DNA of 64,000 nt from Procambarus clarkii (GCF_040958095.1 NC_091188.1:37603102-37667101), one strand, 5' to 3'; positions 20,580-33,092 are shown, counted from the stretch's first letter. Notes: generated by a model from the letters alone, not told the origin. Made by a program: numbers and translations.

Positions 20580-22140
20580 AACTATATTCCTATAGAATTA
20601 CCTCTTCAAGTTTTAATTCAGTGATCTATATGGGCTGGATACGTGTGCTCCTGTGAACTCCTGTGAACATTGTCTTGACTGCGTTCGAGCCCCATGGAGT
20701 GCTTACGTTATACAGGACCTTCAGCTCCTGTACATAGGACTGTAATTAACTCTAGGTTATAACTAGTATTTTGTATGAGTATTTGAGTATTTAGCTTCCT
20801 TTTGAATTAGTTTATCATAAGATATAGTTCTTAGAATTAAATTATTAATTTAGTTAGGTTGACAGAGCTGCTATTGTTATTAATACTGTTTTATGTAACA
20901 TTATAAATATTATTTTAATCAATAATCTAATATAGACAAATATTATTATTAGTATATTTTTAATTACATTAATATTTTTATTGATAAAAAATATTAATAT
21001 TATTATAATTAATAAAATATTATATTCATATTATTTTATTATTGTTGATAAATAATATATTTTTTAATATTATTCCTATTATCAAATTATTTTTTTTGTT
21101 ATTTCAATGTTTGTTACAACTGGGACTAGTTATATATAATCTGGGAGCAAGAAGCCTCCTTCAGGGACACAACTTACACAGAAAATATATATTTTTTTAA
21201 TTTAAACTTGCACAGCTCTTTATGGTAAGTTCTCTATGGAACTTACAGAGCTCCTTCCTTAAGTGGTCCACTTAGTGGTAAGTGTAACACTTTATTACAC
21301 TCAATACAGTCACCAGATATTTCCGCAGTTGTTAGTCATAATAATTAATTGTCTTCTATGAAAATTCATAAAAATTCATAATATTTGACTTTATATAATA
21401 ATTGATATTATATGACTTCGTATAATAATTCATAATTAACGTAACTGTATATTTTATATGTATATAACTATATAATTTATCATAAATATTTTATCTTATT
21501 TCATTATACACTATATATTTTTAACGTGTATAATAATACATTATAAGTATATTGTATAAAAATACATTATAAACATACTTTCGGATATAATAATACAATT
21601 TAATAATTTTTTCTTGAATGATGATACATTATACATATATTGTGTTGTATAATAATACATTCTAAATACTTTTCTTATATAATGATACATTATACATATA
21701 TTATCTTGTATAATAATACATTATAAGCATATTGTCTTGAATAACAAATTGTTCAATAATATATATATATATATGTTGTACTATAAATAATGTATAATAA
21801 TATACTGTAATATATATTATATATATATTTTGTCTCATATATCAATACATTATAGATTCATTGTGTAGTATGTTAACATATACAAAAAACTTGTTGTCCA
21901 ATTCAAAATTCATACACAATAAATATTTTGCTTTGTATAATAAAAGGCACAAAATACACCATTAATAAAGTTTTTAAGATATATATATAGTGTCATTATT
22001 GCTTTTAAAGCTCCAAATCTGTATGTAAAATTTCACCATTTCTAGATGAACAAAACACAAAGAATATTGCCTAAAATAGACATATTTAAATCTATTATAT
22101 GATTTAAGTATAATTTATCCTCATTTTCCGTTGCAAAATT
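20580..22140. other. Long AT-rich unique region without a gene
   Basis: About 1.5 kb rich in ATAATA and TATATT strings, with many weak repeats such as TATAATAATACATTATA (about 21520-21730). No ORF, SINE or LINE was recognised. Confidence 0.6.
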
Positions 22141-22500
22141 TATGAGGCGTTGAACGCGGAGGCGGCCGCCGCCTAGCCAATGGCTGGAAACTCTACGGTA
22201 TTTGATCTCCTCATTTGGCGGTCACAATCCCCCCCCTCCCCCTACCCTCAACCACCTGGAACACCATTAATTTTTAACTGAATTTACGTAAAGACCACAA
22301 TATCTAGTGGCCTCTAGAGGGGGGGGGGACAGAAAGCCTGCTGCTTGACAGGAAATCATACTGCTTTCACGCAGTGATCCATGTCAGGTTAAACACCGGC
22401 GAGTGTTTACAACTGGTTGTGTAATGGGAGGGAACTTGGAGTCGTCTTGTTTACAAGTTTACAAGGTATATAAGTTATAATTCAACTTGTATACCACATG
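22141..22500. other. Less AT-rich unique block with a CCAAT motif
   Basis: GGAGGCGGCCGCCGCCTAGC is a near-palindrome followed by CCAATGG, then C- and G-homopolymer runs. It stands out from the AT-rich DNA to its left and could be regulatory, but no gene is attached to it. Confidence 0.3.
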
Positions 22501-22521
22501 TTATGCTGGTGGAAGTATTGT

Positions 22522-22756
22522 GTATACTGTGTATGGCAGATACTGATTACTGTGTATGGCAGACACTGTATACTGTGTATGGCAGACACTGTATACTGTG
22601 TATGGCAGACACTGTATACTGTGTATGGCAGACACTGTATACTGTGTATGGCAGACACTGTGGGTTGTGTATGGCAGACACTGTATACTGTGTATGGCAG
22701 ACACTGTGGGTTGTGTATGGCAGACACTGTATACTGTGTATGGCAGACACTGTGGA
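22522..22756. repeat. Minisatellite of about 23 bp (TGTGTATGGCAGACACTGTA), left array
   Basis: About ten units contain TATGGCAGACACTGTATACTG or TGTGGGTTG variants. The same unit family resumes at 24722 on the far side of the LINE. Confidence 0.95.
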
Positions 22757-24721
22757 TTGTACCCACCTAGTTGTTGTGCTTGCCTGGGTTGAACTCTGGC
22801 TCTTTCATCCCGCCTCTCAACCGTCAATCAACTGGTGTTTCAGATTCCTGAGCCTACTGGGCTCTATCATATCTATATTTGAAACTGTGTATGGAGTCAG
22901 CCCCCACATCATCACTGCCTAATGCATTCCATTTACTAACTACTCTGACACTGAAAAAGTTCTTTCTAACGTCTCTGTGGCTCATGTGGGTACTCAGTTT
23001 CCACCTGTGTCCCCTTGTTCGCGTCCCACCCGTGTTAAAAAGTTTATCCTTATCTACCCTGTCAATTCCATTGAGAATTTTGTAGGTAGTGATCATGTCT
23101 TCCCCTTACTCTTCTGTTTTCCAGTGTCGTGAGGTGCAGTTCCCGCAGCCTTTCCTCGTAACTCATGCCTCTTAGTTCTGGGACTAGCCTAGTGGCATAC
23201 CTCTGAACTTTTTCCAGCTTCCTCTTGTGCTTGACAAGGTACGGGCTCCATGCTGGGGCCGCATACTCCAGGATTGGTCTTACATATGTGGTGTACAAGA
23301 TTCTGAATGATTCCTTACACAGGTTCCTGAACGCTGTTCTGATGTTAGCCAGCCTCGCATATGCCGCAGACGTTATTCTTTTTATGTGGGCTTCAGGAGA
23401 CAGGTTTGGTGTGATATCAACTCCTAGATCTTTCTCTCTGCCTGTTTCATTAAGTTCTTCATCTCGTATTCTGTATCCTGTGTGTGGCCTGCTGTTTTCA
23501 CAACCTAGTTTCATGACCTTGCATTTATTCGGGTTGAACTTTAGTAGCCATTTGTTGGACCATTCATTCAGTCTTTCTAGGTCATCTTGTAGCCTCCTAC
23601 TATCATCCTCTGTTTTAATCCTTTTTAGTTCCTTTAATCCTTTTTAGATCCTCCTCATAATTTTTGCATCATCAGCAAACAATGAGAGGAACGATTCTAT
23701 ACCCCCTGGGAGATCATTTACATATATCAGAAACAGTATGGGTCCAAGGACTGACCCCTGCGGGACTCCACTGGTGACGTCTCGCCAATCTGAGGCCTCA
23801 CCCCTCACTGTGATTCGCTGCCTTCTGTTCCTTAGGTACTCTTTTATCCAATGAAGTACCTTCCCTTTCACTCCTGCCTGCATCTCCAGCTTTTTCACTA
23901 GCCTCTTGTGTGGTACTGTGTCAAAGGCTTTCTGGCAATCCAAAAATATGCAGTCTGCCCACCTTTCTCTTTCTTGCCTGATTTTTGTTGCCTGGTCGTA
24001 GAATTCAATTAATCTTGTGAGGCAGGACCTGCCATCCCTGAACCCATGTTGATGCTGTGTTACAAAATTCTTTCGCTCCAGATGTTCCACTAGCTTTCTT
24101 CGCACAATCTTCTCCATCAGCTTGCATGGTATGCAGGTTAGGGACACTGGCCTGTAGTTCAGTGCCTCCTGTCTATTCCCTTGTATATCGGAACTACATT
24201 AGCCGTCTTCCACATTTTTGGCAATTTCCCTGTTACCAGTGATTTCTTATGCACTATGGAGAGAGGCAGACACAGTGCTTCTGCTCCTTCCTTTAGTATC
24301 CATGGGGAGATTCTATCCGGGCCTATAGCCCTTGTCACATCCAACTCTAGCAAGTGCTTCCTTACATCCACACTGGTAATCTCAATCTCTTCTAGTGGTT
24401 CCTGGTTGACTATTCCCTCTCTTATCTCTGGAACTTCTCTTTGCTCTAAGGTGAAGACCTCCTGGAATTTCTTATTCAGTTCCTCGCACACATCCTTGAC
24501 GTTTGTAGTGAATCTGTCTGCCCCTATCCTTATATTCATTACCTGTTCCTTTACTATTGTTTTTCTGCTGATGTGGCTGTGCAGCAATTTAGGCTGAGTC
24601 TTAGCCTTGCTTGCGATGTCATTTTCGTATTGCCCTCATGCCTCTCTTCTCAACCTGACGTATTCATTCCTGGCATTCTGGTATCTTTCTTTGCTCTCCA
24701 GTGTCCTGTTATTTCTATTGC
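22757..24721 (-). pseudogene. Non-LTR retrotransposon (CR1/Jockey-like LINE), broken RT
   Basis: Minus strand, 5' to 3': a coiled segment (ESKERYQNARNEYVRLRREA), an RT N-part ([31 protein letters not shown]), an RT core ([62 protein letters not shown]), a C-terminal part (DLGVDITPNLS, ILYTTYVRPILEYAAPAWSP) and the tail SHRDVRKNFFSVRVVSKWNAL. RT catalytic residues FADD and the D of FLDCQKAFD are present. The frame breaks near 24150, 23645 and 23070. It lacks the N-terminal endonuclease. The 3' end has CAAGCACAACTAGGTG. Both ends lie in the same minisatellite family. Confidence 0.88.
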
Positions 24722-25012
24722 GTATGGCTGAGATTGTATAATGTGTATGGCAGACACTGTATATTGTATATGGCAGACACTGTATTCTGTATGTGGCAGA
24801 GACTGTATACTGTATATGGCAGACACTGTATATTGTGTATGGCAGACACTGTATTCTGTATGTGGCAGAGACTGTATACTGTATATGGCAGACACTGTAT
24901 ATTGTATATGGCAGACACTGTATTCTGTATATGGCAGAGACTGTATACTGTATATGGCAGACACTGTATATTGTGTATGGTAGACATGTTATGCTGTGTA
25001 TGATACAGTCAG
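24722..25012. repeat. Minisatellite of about 23 bp (TGTATATGGCAGACACTGTA), right array
   Basis: Same unit as the 22522-22756 array but with GTATATGG, GTATGTGGCAGAGACTG and TTCTG variants. The two arrays are the sides of an array split by the LINE. Confidence 0.95.
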
Positions 25013-25021
25013 TATATTGGG

Positions 25022-25062
25022 TGTGTAAATCACGAAGAAATTTAAACACGATGAATATGTGA
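25022..25062 (-). repeat. Penelope-type family 4 terminus
   Basis: GTGTGTAAATCACGAAG with ACACGATGAATATGTGA resembles 18150-18190, where the same end joins a GT tract. Confidence 0.5.
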
Positions 25063-25064
25063 AG

Positions 25065-25490
25065 AATTTTACATATATCATGAATTTCATACAATTTTCA
25101 CATCAAACTTTCACATACATTTCATACAATTTTCACATAAAATGTTCACATAAATTGCATACAATTTTCACATAAATTTCATACAATTTTCACATAAATT
25201 TCATACAATTTTCACATAAAATTTCACATGAATTTCATACAATTTTCACATAAAATTTTCACATAAATTTCATACATTTTTCACATAAAATGTTTACATA
25301 AATATCATACAATCTTCACATAAAATGTTCACATAAATTTCATACAATTTTCACATAAAATTTCCACATACATTACATAAAATTTTCACATACAAATTTC
25401 ACATAAAAATTACAATTTTCACCTAAAACTTTCTCATAAATATCACACAATTTTCACATAAAATTTTCACATAAATTGCAGTCAAAAAGA
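25065..25490. repeat. AT-rich degenerate tandem repeat (TTTTCACATAAA)
   Basis: About 400 bp built from TTTTCACATAAA and TTTCATACAA modules in loose periods of roughly 17 and 34 bp. No ORF. Confidence 0.85.
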
Positions 25491-25858
25491 ATGAAAACAT
25501 GAAATGACTTTCCTGTAATTGAACATATAATCAAAAGTAAATATAAAACTTTAATTTATTACACAATATATAGCTGCAATATAAATATGTAGGCAGGACT
25601 GCGACGTGTCGGGTATAAAATAGGTCTTTGGTAACATAGGTTCATGAAGCTATATCCGTGAATATATGTACAAGATCTGTGTACAAGATCTTGTACATAT
25701 TTATATGTACAAGATCTGTGTACAAGATCTTGTATATATTTACAAGGGGGAAATATGAGGTTTAATACATGAGAGTTTCTGTTAGCAGTGTCTCTAATGA
25801 CTGACATATGTGTTACTAAATACATAGTGTATTGTGTATTAATTATTAAACAAAATTC
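25491..25858. other. Unique AT-rich stretch with a short direct repeat
   Basis: GTACAAGATCTGTGTACAAG occurs twice with ATCTTGTAC palindromes (25668-25735). Nothing else is recognised. Confidence 0.5.
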
Positions 25859-26740
25859 GTTTTTTTAATTGATCAATTAAAATTGGATCCAAATTGTGCT
25901 AAAATATTACTAATATTCAGATTATATGCTTTATAATTTGTATTAGAGCAGATTCAATAAGTTTTCTATTGGAAATTCTTTGAAAATTTGTTATTGAAGA
26001 AGGTCTCCCTCAGTCAGTTTGACGACAATTCTCTGACAAATGAACGGAAGAAGCATTAGATAAGTGGTTATCTTGAGAGGTTATCTTGAGATGATTTCGG
26101 GTCTTAGAGTTCCCGCGGCCCGGTCCTCGACCAGGCCTCCTTTTTGTTACACATCCCCAGGAAGCACGCTGTAGCAGCTGTCTAACTCCCAGGTACCTAT
26201 TTAATGTTAGGTGAACAGCAGCATCATGGTGAAAGAAACTCTGCCCATTTGTATCCGCCGCCACCGGGGATTGAACCGGAAACCTTAGGACTACGAATTC
26301 GAAGCGCTGTCCATTCAGCTATCAGGCCCACAGCTGGTCAACTGACCAATTTCTATGCTGCGAAATTCGATATTTCAATTCTTGAGGTATTTGACCTAAA
26401 AGAAATGAATTAAAAACTTTATCAGGTATTTTGTGGAATATCACAAGTTACCCATACGAAGCTGTTTCTATCTAATAATTTTCCATTAGTATTTTCATAA
26501 TTAAACAACACATCAAAACGATTCAAGATATTGACCATATTTTCGAAATTTTCGAACCCAGAAAAAAATGGTAAACAAAACACTTTTTTTTTAATATTCT
26601 GATTGCTGATTTTGTTATAACATGAACTGTGATCTTCACAGCTTTGGTACGACAAGCTGTAAAGAAACTTGCATGACTGTTTGAAACCCGTAGAATTAAT
26701 ATTGTCAAACTTCGTATTTAAGAACTCAGGACTAACGATT
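25859..26740 (-). pseudogene. Second Penelope-like element family, fragment split by a SINE
   Basis: The minus strand of 26330-26740 encodes a Penelope thumb/linker region (FCLPFFSGFENFENMVNIL, RFDVLFNYENTNGKLL). The part left of the SINE (25859-26065) is homologous to the nuclease C-terminus at 49510-49740. Stops are present in every frame, and SINE A (26068-26332) interrupts it. No GIY-YIG core is readable here. Confidence 0.65.
26068..26332 (-). mobile_element. SINE A1 inserted in a Penelope fragment
   Basis: Complete copy with tail TTATCTTGAG at its left end, GCGGCCCGGTCCTCGACC, central domain CAGGTACCTATTTAATG, and a tRNA-like head with B box complement GGGGATTGAACC. Confidence 0.9.
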
Positions 26741-26828
26741 CTGAGAGCTCTTAGATATAGGCAGAAAAAGTATATAGATTAACATTATATTAAAATTCAG
26801 GAGGAAATAATGAACACGAACAAAATGG

Positions 26829-27935
26829 TTACTGTACTGTGTACAGTGATTGTACTGTGTACAGTGATTGTACTGTGTACAGTGATTGTACTGTGTACAG
26901 TGATTGTACTGTGTACAGTGATTGTACTGTGAACAGTGATTGTACTGTGTACAGTGATTTATTGTGCAGTGTACAGTGATATATTGTACTGTGTACAGTG
27001 ATATATTGTACTGTGTACAGTGATATATTGTGCAGTGTACAGTGATATATTGTACTGTATACAGTGATATATTGTACTGTGTACAGTGATATATTGTACC
27101 GTGTACAGTGATATATTGTACCGTGTACAGTAATATATTGTACTGTGTACAGTGATATATTGTACTGTGTACAGTGATATATTGTACTGTGTACAGTGAT
27201 ATATTGTACCGTGTACAGTGATATATTGTACCGTGTACAGTAATATATTGTACTGTGTACAGTGATATATTGTACTGTGTACAGTGATATATTGTACTGT
27301 GGGCAGTGATATATTGTGCAGTGTACAGTGATATATTGTACTGTGTACAGTGACTGTACTGTGTACAGTGACTGTACTGTGTACAGTGATATATTGTACT
27401 GTGTACAGTGACTGTACTGTGTACAGGAATATATTGTACTGTGTACAGTGATACATTGTACAGTGAAGAGTAATATATTGTACTGTGTACAGTGATATAT
27501 TGTTTTGTGAACAGTGATATATTGTACAGTGTCTTGTAATATATTTTACTGTGTACAGTGATATATTGTACTGTGTACAAGAAGATATTTTACTGTGTAC
27601 AGTGATATATTGTACCGTGTACAGTGATATATTGTACTGTGTACAGTGATATATTGTACTGTGTACAGTGATATATTGTACTGTGTACAGTGATATATTG
27701 TATTTTGTACAGTAATATATTGTACGGTGTACAGTGAAATATTGAACTGTGTACAGTGATATATTGTACTGTGTACAGTAATATATTGTACTGTGTACAG
27801 TGATATATTGTACAGTGTCTTGTAATATATTTTACTGTGTACAGTGATATATTGTACGGTGTACAGTGAAATATTGAACTGTGTACAGTGATATAGTGTA
27901 CTGTGTACAGTGATATAGTGCACTGTGTACAGTAG
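26829..27935. repeat. Minisatellite GTACTGTGTACAGTGATATATT, period about 22 bp
   Basis: About 50 units. At the left end the unit is 16 bp (GTACTGTGTACAGTGATT) and then 22 bp with an added ATATATT. Each has the palindromic core CTGTGTACAG. Tyr/Ile/His/Thr-rich ORFs are by-products. Confidence 0.95.
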
Positions 27936-28132
27936 ACACTGTATTCTGTGCGTGAGGTAGATATTGCATATTGTGTATGAGAGATGTAGTTTAGTGTATT
28001 AAGAACATACTGTGTAATGTTCATTGTAGGCGGGTGTTGCTGTATGTGGCACACATTGTATTAATCGCATACTTGATAGAGCTCTTCGTGTATAAGTATG
28101 ATACGAACATTCACCCAGTGTATGATTTTGAG

Positions 28133-28396
28133 ATTATCTTTAGGTTATCTTGAGATGATTTCGGGGCTTAGCGTCCTCGCGGCCCGGTCCTCGACCAGGC
28201 CTCCTTTTTGTTACACATCCCCAGGAAGCAGCCCGTAGCAGCTCTCTAACTCCCAGGTACCTATTTATTGCTAGGTGAACACAGGTGCATCAGGGTGTAA
28301 GAAACATTTTGCCCATTTGTCTCCGCCTCCACCGGGGATCGAACCCGGAACCTCAGGACTACGAATCCGAAGCGCTGTCCACCCAGCTGTCAGGCG
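28133..28396 (-). mobile_element. SINE A1, full copy
   Basis: Tail TTATCTTTAGGTTATCTTG, then GCGGCCCGGTCCTCGACCAG, the central domain and a complete tRNA-like head ending CAGCTGTCAGGCGC. Minus orientation. Confidence 0.9.
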
Positions 28397-28617
28397 CTGA
28401 TAGAGATTAATCATTCATACGTTTTTCAAAGACTTTATTATTTAGTTATTTTGTTAAATTAATGATAGCCAGACGCTCCGAAGCCAGTTTATCCGAAATT
28501 TTCACCTCAGAGGCAACCGAGCTGTTCCCAGTTCGATTCCCCGAGGCGGAACGAGTATTAGGAGAGAAGCCTTGATACTGAGGTCTCAGAATCAGAATCA
28601 ATAGGTTCATATAAGGC

Positions 28618-30176
28618 TGGTATGACAGTAGTGGGTGCTGTCATATGTGGGATGACAGTGGCAGCCTCTGTCATATGTGGGATGACAGTGGCAGCCTCTG
28701 TCATATGTGGGATGACAGTGGTGGCCGCTGTCATATGTGGGATCACAGTGGCAGCCTCTGTCATATGTGGGATGACAGTGGCAGCCTCTGTCATATGTGG
28801 GATGACAGTGGTGGCCGCTGTCATATGTGGGATGACAGTGGTGGCCGCTGTCATATGTGGGATGACAGTGGCGGCCGCTGTCATATGTGGGATGACAGTG
28901 GTGGCCTCTGTCATATGTGGGATGACAGTGGCAGCCTCTGTCATATGTGGGATGACAGTGGTGGCCTCTGTCATATGTGGGATGACAGTGGTGGCCTCTG
29001 TCATATGTGGGATGACAGTGGTGGCCTCTGTCATATGTGGGATGACAGTGGCGGCCTCTGTCATATGTGGGATGACAGTGGCAGCCTCTGTCATATGTGG
29101 GATGACAGTGGCAGCCTCTGTCATATGTGGGATGACAGTGGCAGCCTCTGTCATATGTGGGATGACAGTGGCAGCCTCTGTCATATGTGGGATGACAGTG
29201 GCAGCCTCTGTCATATGTGGGATGACAGTGGCGGCCTCTGTCATATGTGGGATGACAGTGGCAGCCTCTGTCATATGTGGGATGACAGTGGCAGCCTCTG
29301 TCATATGTGGGATGACAGTGGCAGCCTCTGTCATATGTGGGATGACAGTGGCAGCCTCTGTCATATGTGGGATGACAGTGGCAGCCTCTGTCATATGTGG
29401 GATGACAGTGGCAGCCTCTGTCATATGTGGGATGACAGTGGCAGCCTCTGTCATATGTGGGATGACAGTGGCAGCCTCTGTCATATGTGGGATGACAGTG
29501 GCAGCCTCTGTCATATGTGGGATGACAGTGGCAGCCTCTGTCATATGTGGGATGACAGTGGCAGCCTCTGTCATATGTGGGATGACAGTGGTGGCCGCTG
29601 TCATATGTGGGATGACAGTGGCAGCCTCTGTCATATGTGGGATGACAGTGGCAGCCTCTGTCATATGTGGGATGACAGTGGCGGCCTCTGTCATATGTGG
29701 GATGACAGTGGCAGCCTCTGTCATATGTGGGATGCCAGTGGCAGCCTCTGTCATATGTGGAATGACAGTGGCAGCCTCTGTCATATGTGGGATGACAGTG
29801 GCAGCCTCTGTCATATGTGGGATGACAGTGGCAGCCTCTGTCATATGTGGGATGACAGTGGCAGCCTCTGTCATATGTGGGATGACAGTGGCAGCCTCTG
29901 TCATATGTGGGATGACAGTGGCAGCCTCTGTCATATGTGGGATGACAGTGGCAGCCTCTGTCATATGTGGGATGACAGTGGCAGCCTCTGTCATATGTGG
30001 GATGACAGTGGCAGCCTCTGTCATATGTGGGATGACAGTGGTGGCCGCTGTCATATGTGGGATGGCAGTGGCAGCCTCTGTCATATGTGGGATGACAGTG
30101 GCAGCCTCTGTCATATGTGGGATGACAGTGGCAGCCTCTGTCATATGTGGGATGACATTGGAGGGCGCTGTCATAT
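28618..30176. repeat. 30-bp minisatellite with a hairpin in every unit
   Basis: Fifty-two units of exactly 30 bp. Each contains ATGACAG, 9 bp of spacer, then CTGTCAT, so every unit can fold into a 7-bp stem. Variants are mostly GGCAGCC, GGTGGCC and GGCGGCC in the spacer. The 814-, 774- and 538-codon ORFs across it exist because the period is divisible by three and lacks stops. Confidence 0.97.
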
Positions 30177-30958
30177 GTGGTTACTCACCAAGGACGCTCA
30201 CTGTGCCTGGTTACTCACCAAGGACGCTCACTGTGCTTGGTTACTCACCAAGGACGCTCACTGTGCTTGGTTACTCACCAAGGGCGCTCACTGTGCTTGG
30301 TTACTCACCAAGGACGCTCACTGTGCTTGGTTACTCACCAAGGACGCTCACTGTGCTTGGTTACTCACCAAGGACGCTCACTGTGCTTGGTTACTCACCA
30401 AGGGCGCTCACTGTGCTTGGTTACTCACCAAGGACGCTCACTGTACTTGGTTACTCACCAAGGGCGCTCACTGTGCTTGGTTACTCACCAAGGACGCTCA
30501 CTGTGCTTGGTTACTCACCAAGGACGCTCACTGTACTTGGTTACTCACCAAGGACGCTCACTGTGCTTGGTTACTCACCAAGGACGCTCACTGTGCTTGG
30601 TTACTCACCAAGGACGCTCACTGTGCCTGGTTACTCACCAAGGGCGCTCACTGTGCTTGGTTACTCACCAAGGACGCTCACTGTGCTTGGTTACTCACCA
30701 AGGGCGCTCACTGTGCTTGGTTACTCACCAAGGACGCTCACTGTGCCTGGTTACTCACCAAGGACGCTCACTGTGCCTGGTTACTCACCAAGGACGCTCA
30801 CTGTGCTAGGTTACTCACCAAGGACGCTCACTGTGCTTGGTTACTCACCAAGGACGCTCACTGTGCTTGGTTACTCACCAAGGACGCTCACTGTGCTTGG
30901 CTACTCACCAAGGACGCTCACTGTGCTAGGTTACTCACCAAGGACGCTCACTGTGCCT
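30177..30958. repeat. Second 30-bp minisatellite, fused to the first in the same register
   Basis: Twenty-six units of exactly 30 bp (GGTTACTCACCAAGGACGCT, then CACTGTGCTT) follow the previous array with no spacer and no shift of the 30-bp register. On the minus strand each unit has TTGGTGAGTAA, a consensus-like splice donor. Confidence 0.97.
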
Positions 30959-31104
30959 GCTTTTACTAACTTGCTTTTTTGCAAATCGGTCGGAAGGTTG
31001 TCGGAATGTTTCAAAAAAAGTATTTGCAAAACCTTTGTTAAAACTTCACACAAAACTGAACCGTAAACATTGCAAGATTGAGTAAGAATCTCAATCTTTC
31101 TTAC

Positions 31105-31845
31105 TCACCTTTGAGTAAGAAAGGTCTTTTTCTTACCAAATTTACAAAGAGAAAGGTCTTTTTGTTACCAAATTTACAAGGAAAAGGGTCTTTTTCTTAC
31201 CAAATTTACAATCAAAAGGGTCTTTTTCTTACCAAATTTACAAGGAGAAAGGTGTTTTTCTTACCAAATTTACAAGGAAAAGGGTCTTTTTCTTTTCCAA
31301 ATTTACAAGGAGAAAGGTCTTTTTCTTACCAAATTTACAAGGAGAAAGGTCTTTTCCTTACCAAATTTACAAGGAGAAGGGTCTTTTTCTTACCAAATTT
31401 ACAAGGAGAAAGGTCTTTTCCTTACCAAATTTACAAAGAGAAAGGTCTTTTTCTTACCAAATTTACAAAGAGAAAGGTCTTTTTCTTACCAAATTTACAA
31501 AGAGAAGGGTCTTTTTCTTACCAAATTTACAAGGAGAAAGGTCTTTTTCTTACCAAATTTACAAGGAGAAAGGTCTTTTTCTTACCAAATTTACAAGGAG
31601 AAAGGTCTTTTTCTTACCAAATTTACAAGGAGAAAGGTCTTTTTCTTACCAAATTTACAAGGAGAAAGGTCTTTTTCTTACCAAATTTACAAGAAGGGTC
31701 TTTTTCTTACCAAATTTACAAGGAGAAAGGTCTTTTTCTTACCAAATTTACAAGGAGAAAGGTCTTTTTCTTACCAAATTTACAAGGAGAAAGGTCTTTT
31801 TCTTACCAAATTTACAAGAAGGGTCTTTTTCTTACCAAATTTCGT
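31105..31845. repeat. 32-bp minisatellite (AGGTCTTTTTCTTACCAAAT)
   Basis: About 23 units of 32 bp, a few shortened. The complement contains TTTGGTAAGAAA, a donor-like string, in each unit. No frame contains a stop, so the 294-codon ORF is not evidence of a gene. Confidence 0.95.
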
Positions 31846-31947
31846 TTGCTCAACGACCAAACTGTCTCGGTAAGTATTGTGCTAGCGGGGAAGAAGGAGT
31901 CAAACAACGGGATGATTCTAACATATATTATAGCATTGGTTATGTTA

Positions 31948-32122
31948 TCCATTATGCTATAGCAGCTGTTATCTATATGCTATAGCAGCTGTTATCCATT
32001 ATGCTATAGCAGCTGTTATCTATATGCTATAGCAGCTGTTATCCATTATGCTATAGCAGCTGTTATCCATTATGCTATAGCAGCTGTTATCTATATGCTA
32101 TAGCAGCTGTTATCTATATGCA
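31948..32122. repeat. Tandem repeat TATGCTATAGCAGCTGTTATC, 23-24 bp
   Basis: Seven to eight units alternate between CCATT and TA linkers. Each has GCTATAGC and CAGCTG palindromes. Confidence 0.95.
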
Positions 32123-32804
32123 CGCATCAAGAAGGTTTACGTTCCTCAAGTACAAATTAAGGTAATTTTTTGGAACTTTTTTTAAGGTGTTTTGGCCAAA
32201 AAAATATACAATACTGTAGGAACGATATTTTCTGAGTGGTCGAAACACAACATATCTCAACCACGTCATACAATACGACCTGTTTACAGTCCTTATCAGC
32301 CCAGGTTTGATCTAAGATAATAGGGAAGGATAATCAAGGTGGTTAAGGACTTTGCAATAATTGTTGACTCAGCAGGAGGTGGAAATTGTTGCAACAGTCT
32401 TCCTCCAGTAATCATGAAACTTGAGGCTGTCAATGTCACGTTGGGTGAAATAATCCGTGTCTCTCCAGACACAGCTCAGGGAAGTGGCCTAAGACGCACT
32501 GCATCTTATACACACACTTTCTCTTCATATCATTTATATTTGGTTCCGTTTGAGGCAGGATTCAAATCATATTTTGGGGGGAAATCAAGAAAATGTCTAT
32601 ACCATTTTTTTGCCTGGCAGTTTAATCTGCGTCTCTAAAGTGCTAAATGTTGAACAATGCAATCAGATCAGATCTTTCGCACCGACGGTACAAAAGCTTC
32701 GCGATACAAGATGGCCGCCAGAAAGTTAGCATTAGAGGCAGTCTTGTAGAATGTATCAGCACTAGTACTTGCTCTACAAAAGTCAGGTTTTTTTTATTAT
32801 TATT
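32123..32804. other. Unique stretch without a recognised gene
   Basis: Open frames of 65-99 codons (32339-32638 and 32647-32844) show no recognisable domain. Composition is ordinary. Confidence 0.4.
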
Positions 32805-32975
32805 ATTTTCTACCACAGACGTGGCCGGACATTTACAGTGCTAACTAGCATATATACATTTTCTTCTGTAATCCATGGACAGGGTGAGAGATGTGTTAAA
32901 CATATAATCTAGGGATTTATTGAACAATCAACCACAGAAGGTGATTCGGTGCTTTTAAAATGCTAAGCTGCCTAC
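32805..32975. repeat. Dispersed repeat, LINE 3'-UTR type (second copy)
   Basis: Nearly the same sequence as 225-400, from TCTACCACAGACGTGGCC to GGTGATTCGGTGCTTTT. Confidence 0.75.
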
Positions 32976-33092
32976 ATACGTAAATACATAGACACATATA
33001 TTTACGTATGCCCTACATAAATTGTTCGATGTGTCTCTTATATAGTGTCATTAATGTGCATTTTCAAAGGTGAAATGTAATTCTGATCAGCT

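Noticed and set aside
28618-30958. CRISPR-like appearance of regular 30-bp repeats
   Set aside because: The units are directly tandem with no spacers, and the genome is eukaryotic.
28618-31066. 814-codon and 774-codon ORFs across the 30-bp arrays
   Set aside because: The period is divisible by three and the unit lacks stops in several frames on both strands. No promoter, splice site or domain supports a gene.
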